A DNA stretch of 64,000 bases. Source: JAKAVN01 sp963734845. Its GTDB lineage: Bacteria; Desulfobacterota; Binatia; Binatales; Binataceae. This document shows positions 51,601-59,496 of this stretch, piece after piece. The notes below the pieces were generated by a model. It had not been told where the DNA came from and made no database searches. It saw only the letters and a program-made list of their open reading frames with translations. The DNA lies in contig CAVTIS010000011.1 in the NCBI GenBank assembly GCA_963734845.1, forward strand, positions 186,001-250,000. The letters run 5' to 3'. A program made the position numbers and the translations under genes. Each line of letters begins with the position of its first letter. Within the stretch, counting starts at the first letter, position 1.

Positions 51601-51685
51601 GGTTGCGTATTTCCTGACCAACGTGCTCAAGCTCCCGCTCAATATCATCAAAGGGATCGGTCACGATGGCGGTGAGGGAAACTGA
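48662..51685 (+). CDS. AsmA-like inner-membrane protein (YhdP type)
   Basis: 1007 residues. An N-terminal anchor (about 4-26, VRAAAIALLSLAVLLSAAAA) precedes a long beta-rich body built of repeats of the AsmA kind, ending in the C-terminal AsmA-like domain (DLWADSNTDFFRTMAGTVSV, LGYIDLKTWLSAKVPDPRLS). Large proteins of this type bridge the periplasm and move phospholipid toward the outer membrane. This points to a double-membrane cell. No family-specific catalytic residue expected. Its last 20 bases overlap the next gene. Confidence 0.8.
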   Translation: MRLVRAAAIALLSLAVLLSAAAAIAMRYQARLISLVLQHLEERSGYQVFASGKRLHIGTHLEVVLERPIILHEGRELIRSKRVRVYLSYHALIWSNGLPLRGVVIVGPELGLPATAASVGPHLLPRPDGPAIQAVAQEFREFSGLVERVTIANARVDDATGRPLLEDFSLTAAPRRRHAKIWNVGFIAPHIHTALNGLELSGRMSIDSRPHATGQIISNGELWFWNGRLVQNVGAGVTVNGLAHGDATFQVHDNGELDGRGDLAVDQFGASGARLSKPLELGDCSLKTIYSVSTERIRLTGVQARMAAATVASGDLTLNDPFKDSAALVAHLSGAQIDLAALKARLETARAMGKPMAWLAAALVSGSITIEGATYQGALQDLGWRAAALASALQFSARLAAVSLKPPNAPALPALSQANAEISYAKGRLTLSQGSAALGRSSFQELSGDADFGSGARRVRYRLKGAGTLDIDELYSAALKLSPDLAARTAKHINRLSGTAAVRITASGSFDTEAPAPPAKYLAKIDTSALTLSAKDLPQQIALVGGSVTLTPGNIELSRVMAAVAKPQVPGDVTVNGNLAFDAGKVRLRQIAVEMHQIDIQQWLPLMVDPDDIAARGPLGGTLTIVREPARTQGIRANGRLTMGAGEIQLGFLRAPIVAQSATLSLDGRGLLLAIVGAKLQGAPFDFSLGVADLDKPVLRIVANAGHLDLEVMKFIRLPWAPSPPARFFPVPVVGHIEAAHANLERLTMSQAKCDFNRELNGDWDVRNFNATMFDGRAQMEFSGRGRDDWINVKGRINSVQAGPLFGLADPQSEPPLSGRLSVKGDLWADSNTDFFRTMAGTVSVEMDDGVLHKFALLSSILGYIDLKTWLSAKVPDPRLSGVPFQTLTAEFKGRDGDFYSDNLLLRGPVMNISALGHMRLDDGNIDMQVGMVPFKTVNWLMAKVPIIGGGLSSDHFVAAYFHVTGPLSHPHVVPQPITSVAYFLTNVLKLPLNIIKGIGHDGGEGN

Positions 51686-52427
51686 GTCGCGCTCGCCAAC
51701 GATGGCCCGATCGAACCGTGATGTTACGCTAATCGTCTTTTGCCGCGAGCCGCTCGCCGGCCATACCAAGACTCGGCTCATCCCGCGCCTGGGCGCCGCC
51801 AATGCCGCCGAACTGGCGGGCGCGTTTATCCTCGACGCGCTCTCCAAATGCCGCGCGCTTGCGCCCGGGCGAATCGTGATCGCGGCCAGCGCGCCGGATG
51901 GCGCCGAAAGCAGCGACTACCTGCGCCGCGCCGCGCGCCGCTTCCGCGCCGAACTCATCGACCAAGGCGGCGGCAGTCTCGGCGCACGGATGGCCCGTGC
52001 GCTCGCGCCGTACCGCATCGGCGGCGCAGTGCTCATCGGCACCGACACGCCGTCGCTGCCGCTGCCGCTGCTCGCCCGAAGCGTCGCCCTGCTCGATCGC
52101 GTGCCGGTGGTGATCGCGCCCAGCCTCGACGGCGGATACTACCTGGTCGGCGTGCGCGGCCCGATGCCGGAGATCTTTGGCTCGATCGCCTGGGGACGCT
52201 CCGGCGTGCTGAGCCAAACCGTTGCGCGGCTTCGCCGCCGCCGCACACGCTACGCGCTCGGCCCGGCATGGTATGACGTCGACCGCTGGAGCGACGTCGC
52301 GCTGCTCGCCGCACACCTCGAGCGGATGAAGATGCGGGCCGGCGCGCGAATACCCGCGCCGCCGCTTCCGTGTCCCGCGACCGCGAGAGTCTTGAAGCGG
52401 CTTGGACTGTTGCGCACGGGCCGCTAG
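51666..52427 (+). CDS. TIGR04282/DUF2064-type glycosyltransferase-like protein
   Basis: 253 residues from 51666, or 241 from a Met at 51702. Motifs of the DUF2064 nucleotide-sugar-type family: VFCREPLAGHTKTRLIPRLG, AVLIGTDTPSLPLPLLARSV, APSLDGGYYLVGV and WYDVDRWSDVALLAAHLER. Members are predicted GT-A glycosyltransferases, some tied to arsenosugar synthesis. The longer start overlaps the AsmA-like gene by 20 bases and has AGGGA ten bases upstream. Acceptor unknown. Confidence 0.82.
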   Translation: MAVRETESRSPTMARSNRDVTLIVFCREPLAGHTKTRLIPRLGAANAAELAGAFILDALSKCRALAPGRIVIAASAPDGAESSDYLRRAARRFRAELIDQGGGSLGARMARALAPYRIGGAVLIGTDTPSLPLPLLARSVALLDRVPVVIAPSLDGGYYLVGVRGPMPEIFGSIAWGRSGVLSQTVARLRRRRTRYALGPAWYDVDRWSDVALLAAHLERMKMRAGARIPAPPLPCPATARVLKRLGLLRTGR

Positions 52428-52438
52428 AGTAACGCGCT

Positions 52439-52807
52439 GTGCCCGTATCACAGGCGAGAATTGTCTTGTGTACCGCCGGCCGCGACCAGGAGGCGCGTTC
52501 GATCGCGCGCCGGCTGGTTGACGAGCGTTTGGCGGCCTGCGTCAACATCGTGGGGCCGATACGCTCGGTGTATCGATGGCGCGACGCGGTCGAGGACGAG
52601 GCTGAATTTCTTCTGCTCATCAAGACTCGCGCGAGCCTGCTCCGGCGCGTGGAGCAACGCGTGATCGAACTGCACAGCTATGAAGTTCCCGAGCTGTTGG
52701 CGCTCGCTCCAAGCGGCGGTTCGGCGGCCTACCTCGGATGGCTCCTTGAATCGACCGCTTCGAGACCGCTGCGCAGCAAAGCCCGCGCGCAACGCGGGCG
52801 CCGCTGA
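52439..52807 (+). CDS. cutA: Divalent-cation tolerance protein CutA
   Basis: 122 residues, GTG start. Trimeric CutA1 fold: ACVNIVGPIRSVYRWRDAVE, EAEFLLLIKTRA, HSYEVPELLALAPSGGSAAY. Usually 105-115 residues; a short basic tail (RSKARAQRGRR) is extra. It is linked to copper and other metal tolerance but its exact role is unsettled. Follows the DUF2064 gene by 11 bases, so likely co-transcribed. Confidence 0.93.
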   Translation: MPVSQARIVLCTAGRDQEARSIARRLVDERLAACVNIVGPIRSVYRWRDAVEDEAEFLLLIKTRASLLRRVEQRVIELHSYEVPELLALAPSGGSAAYLGWLLESTASRPLRSKARAQRGRR

Positions 52808-52836
52808 CGGTCCGGCCGCGAATAGAGAGACGCGCA

Positions 52837-53934
52837 ATGTTTCGCAAGGCAATCCATAAGATGGCGCCCTACGTGCCGGGCGAGCAGCCGCGGCCGGGCG
52901 AGCGCCTGGTCAAGCTCAATACCAACGAGAATCCGTACCCTCCTTCGCCGCGAGTGCGGCGGGCGGTGGCGCACGCGGCGCTCGGCCAGGCGCTGCGGCG
53001 CTATCCCGCGCCCCAGGCTGACGATTTCATCGCGGCCGCGGCGCGCCGCTACGGCTTTGCGCCGCGTTTGATAGTCGCCGGCAACGGTTCAGATGAATTG
53101 CTGGCAATGCTGTTCCGGGCAACGCTCGATTCCGGCGACCGCGTGGCGTGGGCGTCGCCGACCTACTCGCTCTACGACACATTGGCTGCGGTGCAGGAGG
53201 CGCGCGTGATCGCACCGCCATGGAGCGCCGACTTCGAACTGCCGGTGGAAGCGCTGGTCCGCGCGCACGCGCGCCTGACGATCGTATGCAATCCCAACTC
53301 GCCTTCGGGCACGCTCACACCGCGCCGGACGCTCGCGCGCCTGGCGCGCCTGCTCGACGGGCGCCTGCTTGCGATCGACGAAGCCTACGTCGACTTCGCC
53401 GAGGAAAACGCCCTCGAACTGGTGCGGCGATTTCCCAACGTGCTGGTGCTGCGCTCGCTCTCGAAGTCATATTCGCTGGCGGGGATGCGGCTGGGGCTAT
53501 GCTTCGCCCATCCCGAGATCATCGAGCAACTCGGCAAGGTCAAGGATTCCTACAACCTGAGCCGCCTGGCGATCGCCGCTGGCGCCGCGGCGCTGGACGA
53601 CAACGCCTGGATGCTGCGCAATGTCGAGCGCGTCAAGCGCACGCGCGCCGCGGCCACCGGCAGGCTGCGTGAAATGGGCTTCACGGTGCCGCCGTCGTCG
53701 GCCAACTTCGTGCTCGCGCGGATGCCCGGGCGCGACCTCGGTCCAATGGCCGCCGGATTGCGCAAGCGCGGCGTGCTGGTGCGTTTTTTTCGTGCGTGGC
53801 CCGACGCTCTCAGGATTTCAATTGGGACGCCGGCCGAGATGGCCGCACTGTTCAAGGCAATGGCACCGCTGACCGCGGCTTTGACGGCCGCGCCGCGCAA
53901 CGGACGCGTGCGAGCCAACCGCAGGAGCGCGTAG
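52837..53934 (+). CDS. hisC: Histidinol-phosphate aminotransferase
   Basis: 365 residues, fold-type I aminotransferase. NTNENPYPPSPRV near 29-41 is the substrate loop; ASPTYSLYD, NPNSPSGTL and DEAYVDFAEENA line the cofactor; PLP Lys210 is in LSKSYSLAGMRLG. It makes histidinol phosphate in histidine synthesis; some members also use aromatic acids. No other his genes are adjacent. An AGAGA ribosome site precedes it. Confidence 0.9.
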   Translation: MFRKAIHKMAPYVPGEQPRPGERLVKLNTNENPYPPSPRVRRAVAHAALGQALRRYPAPQADDFIAAAARRYGFAPRLIVAGNGSDELLAMLFRATLDSGDRVAWASPTYSLYDTLAAVQEARVIAPPWSADFELPVEALVRAHARLTIVCNPNSPSGTLTPRRTLARLARLLDGRLLAIDEAYVDFAEENALELVRRFPNVLVLRSLSKSYSLAGMRLGLCFAHPEIIEQLGKVKDSYNLSRLAIAAGAAALDDNAWMLRNVERVKRTRAAATGRLREMGFTVPPSSANFVLARMPGRDLGPMAAGLRKRGVLVRFFRAWPDALRISIGTPAEMAALFKAMAPLTAALTAAPRNGRVRANRRSA

Positions 53935-54050
53935 CGCGCGAATCACGCGCGAATCATGCGATGGGCCGGCTGGGGCAGATGTTCTCGCGGTTCCGCTCCG
54001 CGCGCGCCGGCTCTGAGAGACCGCCCGAGAAGCCCGAGGAGTTGCGCGAG

Positions 54051-54620
54051 ATGCGATGGGTGGTGGCGGGCCTGGGCAATCCCGGCGAGCAATACAGTCG
54101 CTCCGGCCACAACATCGGCTTCACTGTCATCGATCGCCTGGCCGAAAAATGCGGCGCGCGGCTCGATCGCCGCAAGTTCAAGGGCATCGCCGGCGAGGCC
54201 AGGATTGGCGCGGATTCCGTCATCCTGGTGAAGCCGCAGACTTACTATAATTTGAGCGGCGAATGCGTCTCGGCGATCCTCGGCTACTACAAGATTCCCG
54301 CCGAGCGGCTGATCGTCGTCCACGATGAAATCGATCTCGATCCACGCCAGATCCGGCTCAAACGCGGCGGCGGCGACGCTGGTAATCGCGGCGTGCGTTC
54401 GATCGCCGCCACGCTCGGCACGCCCGAGTTCGTGCGTGTGCGAGTGGGAATCGGTCGGCCCGCGCCCGGTCTGGAAGCCAAGGAGCACGTGCTCCATACG
54501 ATGGACCGCGGGGAGCTCGAAGCTTTCAAGGCATCGATCGAACGTGCGGCCGAAGCGGTCGAAACGGTGATTGCGAACGGGCTTGAGCGCGCGATGAATC
54601 TGTACAATCAACGGGCCTGA
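54051..54620 (+). CDS. pth: Peptidyl-tRNA hydrolase
   Basis: 189 residues from the Met at 54051, which has GAGGAG nine bases upstream and gives the family start MRWVVAGLGNPGEQY; 30 extra codons upstream are possible but not typical. Active-site Asn in GLGNPG, His in SGHNIGF, Asp in VHDEIDLDPRQIRLKRGGG. It frees tRNA from stalled peptides. Confidence 0.93.
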   Translation: MRWVVAGLGNPGEQYSRSGHNIGFTVIDRLAEKCGARLDRRKFKGIAGEARIGADSVILVKPQTYYNLSGECVSAILGYYKIPAERLIVVHDEIDLDPRQIRLKRGGGDAGNRGVRSIAATLGTPEFVRVRVGIGRPAPGLEAKEHVLHTMDRGELEAFKASIERAAEAVETVIANGLERAMNLYNQRA

Positions 54621-54683
54621 GCGCCGAGCTATCCGCGCGGCGTTCAGGGCCAATCGGTTCGGCGCGGCGTGCCGAGCCGAATC

Positions 54684-55598
54684 TCAAACCGGCGCCGGTT
54701 TGCGCGAGTTCGGGACCAGGCTCCCGCGATGGCCCCAGATGCTCGGGGCCTCATGCTTTTGCACCTGCCAGGTCGCGTCGTCCACGATTCGCGCGCCCCA
54801 GCCATACTCGACCTCGAAACCCGACGGCGTGCGCATGTAAAACGACATCATGTGATCGTTGGTGTGGCGTCCGATAGTGCCGGAAATTTCGACCCCCTGG
54901 TCCTGGCAGAGGTAGTAGGTCGAGCCGACGTCGTCGACGTGACGGCACTGCAGCATGAAGTGCATCAGGCGTTTGGGCGCCGGGATGACGCCGAAAGCGA
55001 TCGAGTGATGACGCGGATTGCAGTGCATGAAGGTCAGACTGATAGGAGCGCCGCCGCGCCGCGACACCATATCGATGAAATCGCTAACCCGGAGCCCCAA
55101 CAGATCACGATAAAAATGCAGGCTCTTGGCCGAGTCATCCACGCGCACCACGATATGCCCCATTCCCAGCTCGCCCGTGACGAAACCGGAGAGCGGCCGC
55201 GGCGACTTGAACGGCTGCTCGAAAGTCATCAGCGGACCGAAATAAATCTCGGTCGGAATGCCGCTCGGGTCTTTGAGCTTCAGGTACTCGACCACCCGCC
55301 GCGCGCGCGCTTCCTGCGGTGTCGCCGCGCTTACTTCGACCCCGGCGGCCCGCAGCCGCGCCGCGATTTCATTGAGCGCCGCCTGATCGCGAACCTCCCA
55401 TCCGACGAACGTGAGGTCGTCAGCGCCGCCCGGCTGCAGGATGAATCGATGGTGATACTCGTCCATCCGCAGGAAGGTCGAGCCGTCAGCGTCGGCGCCG
55501 TTGATCTCCAGTCCGAGCACGCCGGTTGCGAAGTGCTCCCATCGCGAAAGCTCGCTCACGCCGATGCCCAGGTAACCCAGCTGTGTCACACTCGCCAT
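54684..55598 (-). CDS. Extradiol-type (BphC-like) ring-cleavage dioxygenase
   Basis: 304 residues in two vicinal-oxygen-chelate halves. Iron ligands of the second half: His in ELGMGHIVVRV, His in KRLMHFMLQ, Glu in SGFEVEYGW. The catalytic His and Tyr region (CNPRHHSIAFGV, HTNDHMMSFYM) is also present. The first half has lost its metal site, as is usual. It opens catechol-type rings next to a hydroxyl. AAGGAGAG precedes the ATG at 55598. Neighbouring amidohydrolase and box genes support an aromatic catabolic role; substrate unknown. Confidence 0.86.
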   Translation of the reverse strand: MASVTQLGYLGIGVSELSRWEHFATGVLGLEINGADADGSTFLRMDEYHHRFILQPGGADDLTFVGWEVRDQAALNEIAARLRAAGVEVSAATPQEARARRVVEYLKLKDPSGIPTEIYFGPLMTFEQPFKSPRPLSGFVTGELGMGHIVVRVDDSAKSLHFYRDLLGLRVSDFIDMVSRRGGAPISLTFMHCNPRHHSIAFGVIPAPKRLMHFMLQCRHVDDVGSTYYLCQDQGVEISGTIGRHTNDHMMSFYMRTPSGFEVEYGWGARIVDDATWQVQKHEAPSIWGHRGSLVPNSRKPAPV

Positions 55599-55690
55599 CG
55601 CGCTCTCCTTCGTCGTGGCTCTTCCCGGGTCGCGCTCTTCCTCGGTCGCGCTCGTGCTTGGACCGGCTCCGTCGCGAGTCCCGCGCCGGG

Positions 55691-56791
55691 TTACACGCTC
55701 AAGTGGTAAAGCTCGGCGACGTTGTCGTGGAGAATCTGGTTCTTCTCCACCTCGGTCAGGTCCGCCGTATGCTTCTTGAGCAGTTCCTGCGACCACGGCC
55801 AGGTCGAATCGCTGTGCGGGAAGTCGTTGGCCCACATCAGGCGGCGGAAGTTGCACAGGTCCTTCATCTTGAAGGCTACCCAGTCGTCCTGGAACGTCAG
55901 GTAGATATTCTCGCGGAAATACTCACTGGGCGGCTTCGAGATCGTGCCCGCGGTGAGCCAGTAGCGATGACGGTCGTAGGCGTGGTCCATGCGGTACATG
56001 TAATGCGGCGCCCAGCCTGCGTCCGCCTCGACGCACACCACCTTGAGCTTGGGGTGGCGTTCGAACACGCCGCTGAAGATCAGCGTCCCGATGATGTCCT
56101 GGTTGCCGCGGATGATCGACATGAAGCTGTTGAGCTTGGGCCCGCGGCCGCGGCCAACCGCATCGTCACGGCTGGTCAGGATGTGAAAGCTGAGCGGCAT
56201 CCCGAGGTCGATCGCGGCCACCCAGAACGGATCGTAGATCGGGCTGTCGTAGTCCTCGACCTGCGGATTACCCGGCATCATCACGCCCTTGAGGCCCAAG
56301 TCCTTGATGCGCTGGAGGTCGGAGATGCCCTCTTCGACCGAGCGCATCGCGGTCTGCCCGGTGCCAATCAGGCGATCGGGATGGGCCGAGCAGTAATTGG
56401 CGACCCACTGATTGTAAGCGTCGAAACAGGCTTTTTTGTAATCGTAATCCTTGTGATTGCAGAGCAGCATCCCGACCGTCGGGTAGATGACTTCGGCGGC
56501 GACGCCGTCGCGGTCCTGGTCCGCCATCCGCGCCTCGGGGTCCCATCCGCCGCGATGCAGTTCTTCGAACTTGATCCCGAGGAGCGTCAATTCTTCAGCG
56601 GCTTTGCCGGCAGCCGCGATCAGCCCCATCGGGATCGGCCGCGACATCCCGTCGATCATGAACAGATCGCCTTTACGCTCGTCGCGCACCATGTGCGGCG
56701 CGCGGTCCCTGAACTTCGGATCGATAAAGTCTATGTAGGTGTTTGGCGGTTCGGTGATATGCGAATCCGCCGAGATAATGGGTTTTTGCAT
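55691..56791 (-). CDS. Amidohydrolase-2 family protein (ACMSD-like)
   Basis: 366 residues. TIM-barrel metal site: ADSHITEP (7-14), His in LSFHILTS, Asp in MWANDFPHSDSTWP. This family includes decarboxylases and hydrolases of aromatic or semialdehyde acids. A second family member is at 62667. AAGGAAA precedes the ATG. It lies between the extradiol enzyme and the D-aminoacylase-like gene, in the same direction as the dioxygenase, so an operon is likely. Confidence 0.8.
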   Translation of the reverse strand: MQKPIISADSHITEPPNTYIDFIDPKFRDRAPHMVRDERKGDLFMIDGMSRPIPMGLIAAAGKAAEELTLLGIKFEELHRGGWDPEARMADQDRDGVAAEVIYPTVGMLLCNHKDYDYKKACFDAYNQWVANYCSAHPDRLIGTGQTAMRSVEEGISDLQRIKDLGLKGVMMPGNPQVEDYDSPIYDPFWVAAIDLGMPLSFHILTSRDDAVGRGRGPKLNSFMSIIRGNQDIIGTLIFSGVFERHPKLKVVCVEADAGWAPHYMYRMDHAYDRHRYWLTAGTISKPPSEYFRENIYLTFQDDWVAFKMKDLCNFRRLMWANDFPHSDSTWPWSQELLKKHTADLTEVEKNQILHDNVAELYHLSV

Positions 56792-57058
56792 TTTCCTTCC
56801 TCGTGAAGGCTCCGGGCGGAGCCTGGGATACAGACGTGTTCCGTTCCTACATTGAGTTTTACTAAACAGCTGCCGCGTTTACAACGGAACGCGCCTGTCC
56901 AACCGCCCTCTGGCGCGCGTTCTCGGCTGGATCGGGCACTTGAGGCTGCGATATAAGTGGTCCTGGATTCAGGCCCCTTCCGGATTTCCCGATCCGCATG
57001 CCGGACGCAAAAACGCGGCGTACCGGCGGGCAAGGCGAATTCGCACAAGGAGAGTTCA

Positions 57059-58753
57059 ATGGATTACGACCTCAAAATAACGGGCGGTACGATAATCGAC
57101 GGCACCGGGTCTCCAGCGCGCGACGGCGACGTCGCGATCAAGGGCGGCAAAATAGCCGCCGTGGGCGAGGCGCCCGGCAAGGCGGCAACGACGATCGAGG
57201 CGCACGGGCGCGTCGTCGCCCCGGGCTTCGTCGATATCCATACGCACTATGACGCGCAGATCCTGTGGGATCGTATGATGACGATTTCGCCATGGCACGG
57301 CGTGACCACGGTGGTGATGGGCAATTGCGGCTTCGGCGTCGCCCCGACCCGCCCCGAGCATCGCGGCCTAATCATGCGCACGCTCGAGAAAGTCGAGGGC
57401 ATGAGCCTCGATGCGCTGGAGGCAGGGCTGGGTTACGAATGGCCATTCGAGACTTTCGAGCAGTACCTCGACGCGGTCGAAAAACGCGGCTCGGTGATCA
57501 ACGTCGGCGCGCTCATCGGGCATACCCCGACGCGCCTGTACGTGATGGGCGAGGAATCCGTGGAACGGCCGGCCAGCGAAGGCGAGATTGCCCAGATGCG
57601 CGAGATCGTGCGGCGCGGAATCCGCGCCGGCGCGGTGGGTTTCGCGACCTCCAAGTCGCCCACCCACGTCGGCTATAGCGGCAAGCCCGTGCCTAGCCGC
57701 AAAGCGGAAATGAGCGAGATAACCGCGCTGGCGAGCGTGCTGGCGGAGGAAAAGAGCGGAGTAATCCAGGCTACCGTCGGCCGCGAACTGTTCCTCAATG
57801 AGTTCGCCGACCTGTTCCGCGCCACCGGCCGCACCATCACCTGGACCGCGCTGCTTGCCGGGATGACCGGATCCAACGACGGCCATCGCCGCCTGCTCGC
57901 CCAGTCACTCGAGTTGTCCGAGCAGGGGATGAACATCGTGCCGCAGGTGGCGTGCCGGCCGCTCAATTTCGAGATGACGCTCAAGGAGCCTTTCATCTTC
58001 GAGAGCCTGTCAGTCTTCAAGCAGATTTCGGAAGCCGACTTCGAAGGCAAAACCAGAATTTACGCCGATCCCGAATTCCGTGCGATGTTCAAGGCCAAGA
58101 CCGGAATCAACTCGGCGGGCCGCTTTGCCGACCGATGGGAGCGGAGCTGGGTCTCGCACTATCCGGGGCATCCGGAGCTCGAGGAAAGCAATCTCGCCGA
58201 ACTCGCGCGCGCGCGCGGCGTCGATCCGATCGACCTGATGCTCGACATCGGGCTCGAAACCAAACTCGAAGCGCGCTTTCGGATGGCGCTGTTCAATTAC
58301 GAGGAAGACGAGGTTATCGCGCTGCTCAACGGCAAGGGCACGGTGGTTGGGCTTTCCGACGCGGGCGCGCATGCGAGCCAGCTTTGCGACGCGTGTTTCT
58401 CGACCTACCTGATGGGCCACTGGGTGCGCGAGCGCAAGGCGATTCCGATCGAACGAGCAGTATGGATGCTGACGGCGCGGCCGGCCGAGGTTTTCGCGCT
58501 GAGCGACCGCGGGCGCCTCGCACCAGGTCTGGCGGGCGACGTGGTGGTGTTCGATGCGGACAAAATCGGATGCTCGCGGCTGCGCCGGGTCAACGACCTT
58601 CCCTCCGGCGCCGACCGGCTGGTCGCCGATGCCTACGGAATCGACGCGGTCATCGTGAACGGCCAGGTCATCCGCGAACATGGACGCGACACGGTCGCGC
58701 CGGACGGGCCGTTGCCGGGACGCCTGCTGCGTCATGGCCACGCGTCGGCATGA
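57059..58753 (+). CDS. N-acyl-D-amino-acid deacylase/D-aminoacylase-like amidohydrolase
   Basis: 564 residues. Composite amidohydrolase: beta-sandwich start (LKITGGTIIDGTGSPARDGD), metal site GFVDIHTHYDAQILWD (about 60-75), VVMGNCGFGVAPTRPEH with the metal Cys, and the C-terminal GLSDAGAHASQLCD. AAGGAG lies right before the ATG at 57059. The family hydrolyses N-acyl amino acids and cyclic amides; several marine and soil bacteria carry many copies. Divergent from the minus-strand amidohydrolase. Confidence 0.83.
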   Translation: MDYDLKITGGTIIDGTGSPARDGDVAIKGGKIAAVGEAPGKAATTIEAHGRVVAPGFVDIHTHYDAQILWDRMMTISPWHGVTTVVMGNCGFGVAPTRPEHRGLIMRTLEKVEGMSLDALEAGLGYEWPFETFEQYLDAVEKRGSVINVGALIGHTPTRLYVMGEESVERPASEGEIAQMREIVRRGIRAGAVGFATSKSPTHVGYSGKPVPSRKAEMSEITALASVLAEEKSGVIQATVGRELFLNEFADLFRATGRTITWTALLAGMTGSNDGHRRLLAQSLELSEQGMNIVPQVACRPLNFEMTLKEPFIFESLSVFKQISEADFEGKTRIYADPEFRAMFKAKTGINSAGRFADRWERSWVSHYPGHPELEESNLAELARARGVDPIDLMLDIGLETKLEARFRMALFNYEEDEVIALLNGKGTVVGLSDAGAHASQLCDACFSTYLMGHWVRERKAIPIERAVWMLTARPAEVFALSDRGRLAPGLAGDVVVFDADKIGCSRLRRVNDLPSGADRLVADAYGIDAVIVNGQVIREHGRDTVAPDGPLPGRLLRHGHASA

Positions 58754-58808
58754 GCAAATCAATTCAATCGATCCGATTGATATCCTGGCGATGAGTTTAT
58801 CGTGAGAA

Positions 58809-58841
58809 AATCGGCGGGCCGCGAATCGCGGTCCGCCGATT
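58809..58841. terminator. Long hairpin immediately before the DUF420 gene
   Basis: Sixteen-base arms with one wobble (58809-58824/58826-58841); the tip must open, leaving about 14 pairs. It ends four bases before the start codon at 58846. May terminate the D-aminoacylase transcript; no T run. It hides any ribosome site. Confidence 0.6.
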
Positions 58842-58845
58842 CCAC

Positions 58846-59346
58846 ATGCCGATGCCTTCACCTTCCTATGACTGGCTCGCGCCTCTCGACGCGATTCTGA
58901 ATGCGACGGCTGCGGTACTCTTGCTAGCCGGTTATATCGCGATCCGCCGTCAGTACGTGCGCGTCCATCGCGCATGCATGATAAGCGCGTTCACTGTTTC
59001 GGTAGCTTTCTTCATTTCGTACTGCATCTATCATTACCACGTGGGCGACGTGCGTTTCGGCGGCCACGGTCTCGTCCGGCCGGTGTACTTCACCATCCTC
59101 TCGACCCACATCGTACTCGCAGTGGTAATCGTCCCGCTCGCGTTAATCACGCTCGGGCGTGCGCTGCGCGGCCGCTTCGCGCGGCATCGACGGATCGCGC
59201 GATGGACGTGGCCGATCTGGATGTATGTGTCGGTGACCGGCGTGGTGGTCTATCTGATGGTGTACAAGCTGTATCCGCATCTCCCGCCCGCGGCGACGGC
59301 GGCCGCGCGCGGAGCGCGCACGGCCGCCGTCGCCGCGGAGCGCTGA
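58846..59346 (+). CDS. DUF420 membrane protein (cytochrome oxidase assembly-like)
   Basis: 166 residues with four membrane helices (about 13-30, 42-62, 78-100, 120-142). Conserved His positions include VHRACM (39), YHYHVGD and STHIVLA, as in DUF420/CtaM-type proteins that help assemble haem-copper oxidases. The tail is Ala/Arg rich. A hairpin ends four bases before the ATG, and no ribosome site is visible; a second Met two codons on is possible. No oxidase genes are nearby. Confidence 0.75.
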   Translation: MPMPSPSYDWLAPLDAILNATAAVLLLAGYIAIRRQYVRVHRACMISAFTVSVAFFISYCIYHYHVGDVRFGGHGLVRPVYFTILSTHIVLAVVIVPLALITLGRALRGRFARHRRIARWTWPIWMYVSVTGVVVYLMVYKLYPHLPPAATAAARGARTAAVAAER

Positions 59347-59380
59347 GAACGCGGGTGCGGGTTCAGCCGTCGGTGCATAC

Positions 59381-59406
59381 GCGCTCGGGCGGCTCCGCCC
59401 GAGCGC
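59381..59406 (+). terminator. Hairpin after the DUF420 gene
   Basis: Eleven to twelve perfect GC-rich pairs (59381-59392/59395-59406) 35 bases past the DUF420 stop. No T run, so rho-independent action is uncertain. Confidence 0.5.
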
Positions 59407-59460
59407 TCGCCCTACCCTCTGCCCCCAAGGCGCGCGGGCATTAAAAATGAGCGGAAGGAG

Positions 59461-59496
59461 GAGCAGAGAGCCGCTCTTCGAGCGACGCCTCTGCTC
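59461..59496 (-). terminator. Nested hairpin after boxB
   Basis: Outer arms of eight pairs (59461-59468/59489-59496) enclose an inner five-pair stem. On the minus strand it directly follows the boxB stop codon and is followed, about ten bases on, by ATTTTTA. Probable terminator for the box genes. Confidence 0.55.
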
